A stretch of DNA of 64,000 nucleotides. Source: Aurantiochytrium sp. KH105. Its lineage: Eukaryota > Sar > Bigyra > Thraustochytrida > Thraustochytriidae. The position numbers were made by a program, and so were the translations under genes. Under the pieces are notes generated by a model. It worked only from the letters and a program-made list of their open reading frames with translations, made no database searches and was not told where the DNA came from. Where the stretch lies: contig BGKB01000128.1 in assembly GCA_003116975.1 (NCBI GenBank), positions 126,840 through 190,839 on the forward strand. The letters are read 5' to 3'. This document shows, in pieces, positions 58,336 through 64,000 of the stretch; position 1 is the first letter of the stretch; each line of letters opens with the position of its first letter.

Positions 58336-61300
58336 TTTGTTTCCTCTTGTTGTCAGGTAAATTCGGTGCAAGACGCAGTTGCAGTCTTGTGAGAAGGATG
58401 ACACAATGGAAGGGTATTTCATGCGCGGTTTGATTCAGACGCTATCCGTGCGTCAAGTGAATGGGCGGCGGACCAAAAACCAGAGACCCATTCGTATCGT
58501 TTGTACAGTCGTAGACAAGGGCGGCGCTCAAGAGATCTAATTTCTGGGCGTGTTGGCCTTGACATTCGTGCAACAGCCTATACCTTCATGAGCAGCCAGG
58601 TGTTTTTCCAAGAAAAGGGAAAGAAAGAAAGAAAGAAAGAAAGCGCAAGTTTTCAAGAAAGCAGTTTTGGCGAGACAAGTTGTAGCAGCAGCGCAGAGCG
58701 TGATGTGGACAGATCGAGCCCTGCGGCTTAGGGCCGCTAACAAGGAGGCGGCTCATCTTCCTCGCGGCGTCACGGTTTCAGGGCCAAGAAGTTTGAGTGC
58801 GGCCCAAGTCACGTTTCGAAATAGGGTGGGGAGGGCCATGGATCTCCGAGCCAAGACCTCGATCTGGCCTCATTGCGAGCGATGCGAATGAACTCCTCTC
58901 CAAAGGCAGCGTGCCTGCAGTGGCAGCTGCTCCTTGCAGGCACGGCATGGTAGATCCGCGCCAACGTGACTCCAACTTGTGTCATGATCACGACCAAACC
59001 GCTGGACTCGCGACGATTCGCAGCCCTGCGCTTTCCCCCCTACCTAGCCATGTGGCAAAGAGCAAGAACGCGCGCGGGAACGTCGTGGCGGCTTGCGTGG
59101 ACTTCACTCGCTCCGTCTCGCCGGCGTTGGCGCTGCGAGCGTCCGGGACTTGGTCGCTGCTCGTCGTCGGGGACTTCTCGTCTCCCCCCTCGGGTCATGA
59201 CTTCCCGGGAGCCGGCGCGCTTGCTGCCGGTGGCGGCGTCTCCGAGCTCAGCGACGTGGGGTGGGTCCGAGCCGCGCCGCGCCGCGCCGCTGCCCGCTGC
59301 CCTGCCGGTCGAAGTCTTCGTCCCAACCACGCTCGCAGTGGCCGGTCGGCGGGCGATCATGGGCGGCTCGGCTAGCCTCGCCTCGCATCGCCTCTCGCAT
59401 CGCACGCCGCTCTCCCGCGTCTGGCCTGCGCGCACCCGCACAAAAGGGGACTGCCTGGGCCTCCCGAAGGGACGCTCTCAGCGCAAGCAGCCGCAGCTGC
59501 AGAGCGTCCTTGCCAAGTACACGGCCGTCCGCGCCGCCGCGCAGCTGCGCTGGCTGGCTGGCTGCGGCAGGGAGGAAGGAGCGGAGCCCGCTCGCTGATC
59601 GTCTCCGCGTCCGGCCGGGACGGCGCTCGACGTCGACGGGCTTCGCCAGAAGCGTCGCGCCCGACCGGCAGCAGCAGGCAGGCAGCTGGCCAGAGTGCCA
59701 GCTGCCGTCGCCATTTAGCTGGCTAGCTGGGCAGCCACGATGAACACCCATCTGGCTGCATTCGTCGCGACCATTCGAACCGTCTGCCATGCATGGCTGG
59801 CTGGCCGACCGAGCGCTGCGCCGGCGCGGAGGCCTCAAGGTCTCCGCGCAAGGCATGGCGTGCCGCGGCGTGGCATGGCGTGGCATGGCGTGGCATGACC
59901 ACCTCCGCGCAGACGATCGATGGCGCTTCGAGCGAATCGACCCTCCCGCGGTTTGGGTCGACGATGCCATGAGGCGTGCCTGTTCACGTCAAAAACGTCC
60001 GGCTTCCCGTCGTGTCGGCCACGCGCCGGCCCTTGGCCGTGGCGGCCGGCTGCCTCGTCTGGCTGAACGCGGGCGTCCATGTTGGCGTCCACGGGGGGGG
60101 GGGGGGGCAGGCAGTCGCGGGCTCTCCTTCCTCGCGCTCGCAGATGCGTGCGCGCGGTCGCCTCGCTGCCTGCCGAGACCGAGGCGCTTGCCGGCTTTCC
60201 TCGCCCCGCTCCCGCTCCCGCTCTGCAGCCAGGTGCTCAGCAGCCAGGTGCTGCAAGGAAGGCGCAGTCGCCGAGCGCCTTCTGGCTGCTGCAGCTGCAG
60301 CTGCTTCTCCGCGTCTGTCTGTCTGTCTTCCGCGCCTTCTTCTCTCCGGCCCTCTTCACGTCGTCGCGCCCGCCTTCCTTCGCCTGGCAGGGGCCTCTCG
60401 GATAAGGCAGAGTCCGGGGAGCCGGGCCGTATCCGCGCGCAGGCCACTGTGGGGGCACGGCTTCCAAGCCGGTCCAGAGCGAGGCGCTGGCTGCAGCCAA
60501 CTCGCGCGCCGCCCCCCTCTGCACGCTCCCGCGCCGCGGCCGGGGGGGGGCACGCGGGGCGCGCCCCCCCCCAGCGTTCGGACCAGCCCCGCGGCGCTGT
60601 CTCCTCGGCGCGGATCGCATTATAACCTTGGTTGACAAGGGCATTCACGCAAGCAAGCAGGCATAAACCGCAGCACGCGACGCAAGCAGGCAACGACCGA
60701 TCGCGGCCGGCAGGGGCGCTGCTTTGCGTCCGCGCGGCCGGCGACCGCTCGAGAGCGTGGGCTCGAGGTTGAACTGACGCTGACATGACTGTGCGTGAAG
60801 CCAGCCACCCTCGGCACCACGCTGAGCTGCTACCGCGCACAAGGCTTGTGCGCGCTCGGCTTCCTTCGCCCCTGTAGTAAGTCAAGTTGCCTGCCTGCCT
60901 GGCATCTGGCTGGCCATGGTGGCTGGCTTGTTGTCGGCGTATTGCCGAACCCCTCATATCATCACAGACCAACCAACCATGGCAACTTGAAAAGTCAGCG
61001 TTTCGCTCCATGATTGATCGCCTGCCAGCTGACCGACTGACTCTTGGTCGCAGGCGCCCCATCGAGTTGCCGTATAGGTGCTCGCATCGTCAAGAACGGC
61101 GTCGAACACCCGTCCATGGGCCCTGCCATTGCGCTCTCCATGATGCAGGCGGTGCGGGCCGGGCCCCACCTTGTTTCCCTTCCACAGCTTCCTTCGCGTT
61201 CTGCCGCCGCGCCGCGCCGCCTCCCGCCTTCCTTTTCTCTCTTCTCGGCGCCGCTGCGCAAGAGCGCGGGCAGCGCAGCGCAGAGCGAGCGAGGCCAGCC

Positions 61301-61373
61301 AGCCAGCAAGCCCAGCCGCCACGGCGAGCCCGGACCGGGACCGGGGTCGGCGCGGAAAAGAGCCAAGGCCGAC

Positions 61374-61405
61374 GAGGCGAGGCGAGGCGAGGCGAGGCGA
61401 GGGCG
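61374..61405. repeat. (GGCGA)n microsatellite, second locus
   Basis: About six copies of the pentamer also seen at 37121-37153. Confidence 0.92.
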
Positions 61406-61457
61406 AGGCTGCTTTCGCTCTTGCTCTAGCTCATCTCGAGTTGGGTTTTCTTGATTT

Positions 61458-61500
61458 TCTTTCTTCCTTTCTTTCTTTCTTTCGTTCTTTCTTTCTTTCT
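61458..61500. repeat. (CTTT)n microsatellite
   Basis: About ten CTTT-like units with single interruptions, followed by (CT)n. Confidence 0.92.
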
Positions 61501-62194
61501 GTGTCTCTCTCTCTCTTTGCGCTGCGCCTCGCACTGAGGCGAAGCAGGCTTCCCGCGCCGGCGCGCACCAGGGCAGCCCCTCTGCGCCCCTGCACGCCCA
61601 GTGGCGTCCCCTCTCCGCGGCCTCCCACCGCGCTCCTGCCGCCTCTGCCGCGGCTCGGCTCTCGTGGCTCTCGCGGCTCGCCCGCCTCTGGCTCGGCTCG
61701 TCGCAGCTCGCGTCCCCTCTCTTGTTTCCTGCCTCTCTCTCTCTCTCTCTCCGCGCCTCGATCATGGCGGCTCGCCTCCCTCCCTTCCTTCCTTCCTTCC
61801 TTCCTTCCTCCTCCCTCCCCGCCTTTCTCCCTTCGAAGGTTTCCTTCCGGCTTCCCGTGTTTCTCTGGGCGTGCCGGCGCTGCGCCGCTTCTGCTCCCGC
61901 GCCGCCGGGCCGCGCCGCCGCCGCCGCCGCCGCAAGGCAGGGGCCGGGGAGGCGGCGCCGTGGTGCGCGGCGTGCTGCGGCGGCACGGCGGGCCTCGTGC
62001 TGCGCTGGCGGCGGCAGCTGGCGCTGGCAGGCGGCGGTTCTCCTTCTCGCTCTTCCTCGCTCCGCTTTCGTTTGCAGAGAGCTGGCCAGCCGCGGTAGGA
62101 GGCCGCTAGGGGGTGCTAGGGGCGGCGGTCGCTGGCTAGCGCGCTGCTGCTGGCTAGCGGCGAAGCGGCGCGGAGCAAAACAGGATCGAGCACA

Positions 62195-62243
62195 CGCAAG
62201 CAAGCAAGCAAGCAGAGCAAGCAAGCAAGCAAGCAGAGCAAGC
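62195..62243. repeat. (AAGC)n with AGAGC spacer
   Basis: Two runs of four to five AAGC units and a shorter one, separated by AGAGC. Upstream of the TIL-domain gene. Confidence 0.93.
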
Positions 62244-62350
62244 ACGCATCAGCAGCGCGAGAAAGTCCGCGCGCGCGGAGTGGACAGCGCCAGCAGAACC
62301 GCAACCGAGTGATCGCAGCGAGAGCAGCAGCAAGAGCAGCAGCAGCACGA

Positions 62351-62390
62351 GAAGCAAGCAAGCAAGCAAGCAAGCAAAGAAGCAAGCAAG
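62351..62390. repeat. (AAGC)n immediately upstream of a start codon
   Basis: About nine AAGC units end 7 bp before the ATG of the TIL-domain gene. Seen directly; likely in its 5' leader. Confidence 0.93.
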
Positions 62391-62397
62391 AAAGAAG

Positions 62398-63102
62398 ATG
62401 GGCGTCAACATGAAGACGACGCTTGCAGCGGCAGCGGCGCTCGTGGCGACCGTGCTGGCGCAGCACGCCCAGGCTGGCGTGGTGGGCAAGCTCCCGACCT
62501 GCCCGGACGGCATGCACACCCGCTTCTGCTGGAAGGACTGCGCAGAAAACGTATGCGGGTACACGCCCGACGAGGACGAGGACTGCGCAGAGGTGCCCAT
62601 GGTATGCGCAGATGGCCCCGCGCCCAAGTCGTCCTGGACCGACGCGGAGACGCGCGCCTTCCAGTTGAACTTTTGCCGCTGCGACGACCTCGACGCCTAC
62701 TTTGACATGGAGACCCTCACTTGCGTGGCGACCAAGGACGAGTGCAGCAGCGACGCGAGCGAAAGCAACGTCACCGCTGTCTCCCGCCCCGAACTCGCCA
62801 GCGATGATGAGGATGTCGAAGAGGAGGATACCCTCGTCCAGATTGGCATTGTCGAGGAAGACGAGATCGACGAAGACGACCAAGAAGATGAAGAAGAAGA
62901 CGCCACCCCCACGTGCCCCGACACCATGGAGTACAAGGAGTGCGGGACCAGGTGCGTCAAGACGTGCGGTGAAAAGGCCCCGGGCAAGTTCTGTACCATG
63001 GACTGTGTCCCCGGCTGCTACTGCAAGAAGGCGAGCCGCTGGTACGACCCGGTCACGGACCGCTGCGTCAAGAAGAACAAGTGCACGCCCCGGGACCAGT
63101 AA
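62398..63102 (+). CDS. Secreted protein with two TIL-like (trypsin-inhibitor-like) cysteine-rich modules
   Basis: A 234-residue protein. The N-terminus MKTTLAAAAALVATVLAQHAQA is a clear signal peptide with a likely cut after about residue 26. Two Cys-rich modules follow. The first, at about 35-117, is TIL-like but stretched (CPDGM, CWKDC, CRCDD, CVATKDEC). The second, at about 172-230, is a good 10-Cys TIL domain (CPDTMEYKECGTRC, CTMDCVPGCYC, DRCVKKNKC). They are joined by a strongly acidic linker of about 50 residues. TIL domains in other eukaryotes often inhibit serine proteases but also occur in structural secreted proteins, so the role is open. The ATG is clear and the leader is an AAGC repeat. 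Confidence 0.82.
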   Translation: MGVNMKTTLAAAAALVATVLAQHAQAGVVGKLPTCPDGMHTRFCWKDCAENVCGYTPDEDEDCAEVPMVCADGPAPKSSWTDAETRAFQLNFCRCDDLDAYFDMETLTCVATKDECSSDASESNVTAVSRPELASDDEDVEEEDTLVQIGIVEEDEIDEDDQEDEEEDATPTCPDTMEYKECGTRCVKTCGEKAPGKFCTMDCVPGCYCKKASRWYDPVTDRCVKKNKCTPRDQ

Positions 63103-64000
63103 ACGCGCCCGTTTGTCTGTCCCCCGAGGTCTCGCGGTCTCCTTTCTGTGTAGTAGCATTATTTTCTCCCCGGGACACGCGGCTGCTCCGTAGCTGCAGC
63201 CGCATCCCATCCATGTACAATACCACTCCCCCTACTTAGTAGCATAGTCAACCTATTCACTATTCATTCATTGCAACAAGCAACCATCCATCCCCTTTTC
63301 CCTTGCATGAGCAACCTTGTACGCTGCTGCAGCTGCTATCGATTGCAAGCGCCCGCGCGAGATTTGAGCCGATCCCCCTGTGCTCGTGACGAACCTTACT
63401 TCTACATCCCTCTCTCGCGTTGCGTGCCGCAGTACTACCTCCTATTTCCTGCAAACAGCCCAGGCACGCACGCGTCAACGTCAACGTCTCCAACGTTCAG
63501 CCAGCCTTGCTCCCCGCTCGACGCCGGCCCGTGCGTGGGGTACTTCGCAGAGGTCCCTTGCGCGTCCATCGTCTGCGCTGCAGCCCGTGCAGCACGCGCA
63601 AGATCTGTGGCGAGCGAGCGGGCGAGCGAGCGTGCCCTGACTGAGCCCGCGACGCGTGGTATACGTGGTCTTCCGGTCGCCATGCCTTGCTCGCCCCCAT
63701 GCCTCTCTCGCCTGCGTGCTGCGTCCCATCACCGCGCGCGCCGTGTGCGCGAGGCCCGCTCCGCACACTGTCTCCACTTGACGGGGCGCGCGCCTCTTCC
63801 GAGCTGTCTCCTGGCGCGCACTCCGGCCGCCGCCAGCCCCGCCGTCAAGGCGCTGCAGCTGCCGCAGCAGGGCGCGCGGCGCGGCTCCCCTCGCACCGGC
63901 CAGGGCCGTGCGTCGCCGGCGGCGCCTCCGTCAAGCGCGGCGGCCCGGGCGCCGCCGAGCACAGGCCCTGGCGCGACCTGTCTCGGGCTGCTTTCGTTCG
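63103..64000. other. Window-end flank, no gene recognised
   Basis: The first part is the 3' flank of the TIL gene with CATT/CCAT units and a CTGCAGCTG near 63330. From about 63500 it becomes very GC-rich. A minus-strand open frame runs off the window end from about 63729, but it has no domain signature and starts only at GTG within the window. It could be the tail of a gene beyond the edge; I do not call it. Confidence 0.4.

Larger units (their letters stand above)
58336..62397. other. Long gene-poor, very GC-rich region with many microsatellites
   Basis: Over 4 kb with only low-complexity, Arg/Ala/Pro-rich open frames on both strands, which I judge non-coding. It contains (GAAA)n at about 58617-58641, a G13 run near 60093, CAGCTG clusters near 59490 and 60290, (GGCGA)n near 61380, (CTTT)n near 61460-61500, (CCTT)n near 61780 and (AAGC)n from 62195. 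No recognisable domain was seen. Spliced genes with short exons cannot be excluded. Confidence 0.5.

Noticed and set aside
59789-62245. Several 200-400 codon Arg/Ala/Pro-rich frames on both strands
   Set aside because: Composition follows GC-rich repeats, frames overlap each other on both strands, and no motif or signal is seen.
63729-63962. Minus-strand frame at the window end
   Set aside because: It starts at GTG within the window, is low-complexity and has no motif; coding status cannot be judged from this window.

Overview
This is nuclear DNA of a GC-rich, intron-poor eukaryote. It holds about 20 long, single-exon protein genes on both strands, separated by gaps of 0.2 to 6 kb. The gaps are packed with microsatellites: CATT, AAGC/GCTT, GATC, GGCGA and CAGCTG units. 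The gene set is eukaryotic: STRAP-type WD40, PUS10, PHD/SANT chromatin protein, phosphatidylinositol synthase and peroxisomal PTS1 enzymes. A probable flagellar protein (CFAP96-like) suggests a flagellated stage. A stramenopile protist of the thraustochytrid (labyrinthulomycete) type fits best, but that is an inference from gene style and not a database match.

Layout. 0.3-7.4 kb: STRAP and PUS10 are divergent, then come a PHD/SANT acidic nuclear protein and a CFAP96-like protein. 8-13.4 kb: an orphan secreted Cys-rich protein, a membrane-anchored papain-like protease with a cytosolic tail, and an Asteroid/XPG-type nuclease. 13.7-19.4 kb: a giant TPR protein whose upstream leader contains one ambiguous base inside a GCC tract. 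21.6-28.8 kb: four paralogous P-loop sulfotransferase-like membrane or secretory proteins, with an ankyrin-repeat relic between them. 29.2-29.8 kb: phosphatidylinositol synthase. 30.6-34 kb: an unusual fusion of tyrosinase, peptidoglycan-binding-like domain and matrixin protease. 34.3-47 kb: five tandem same-strand acyl-CoA synthetase-like genes, all ending in SKL or AKL (peroxisome targeting). 48-49.5 kb: an ATP-grasp ligase. 51.8-58.7 kb: a lower-GC island with a Tc1/mariner/IS630-like DDE transposase, a nuclease-like plus pseudokinase protein reminiscent of Crinkler-type effectors, 26-bp tandem repeats and a possible chromodomain remnant. 58.7-62.4 kb: very GC-rich, repeat-laden DNA with no gene I can recognise. 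62.4-63.1 kb: a secreted protein with two TIL-like cysteine-rich modules. The last 0.9 kb holds nothing I can call.

The most notable items are the tyrosinase-matrixin fusion, the transposase / nuclease-pseudokinase island, the peroxisomal acyl-CoA synthetase array and the local sulfotransferase-like family. Starts were set to the first plausible in-frame ATG. Several longer open frames begin only at GTG or TTG, and I trimmed them.
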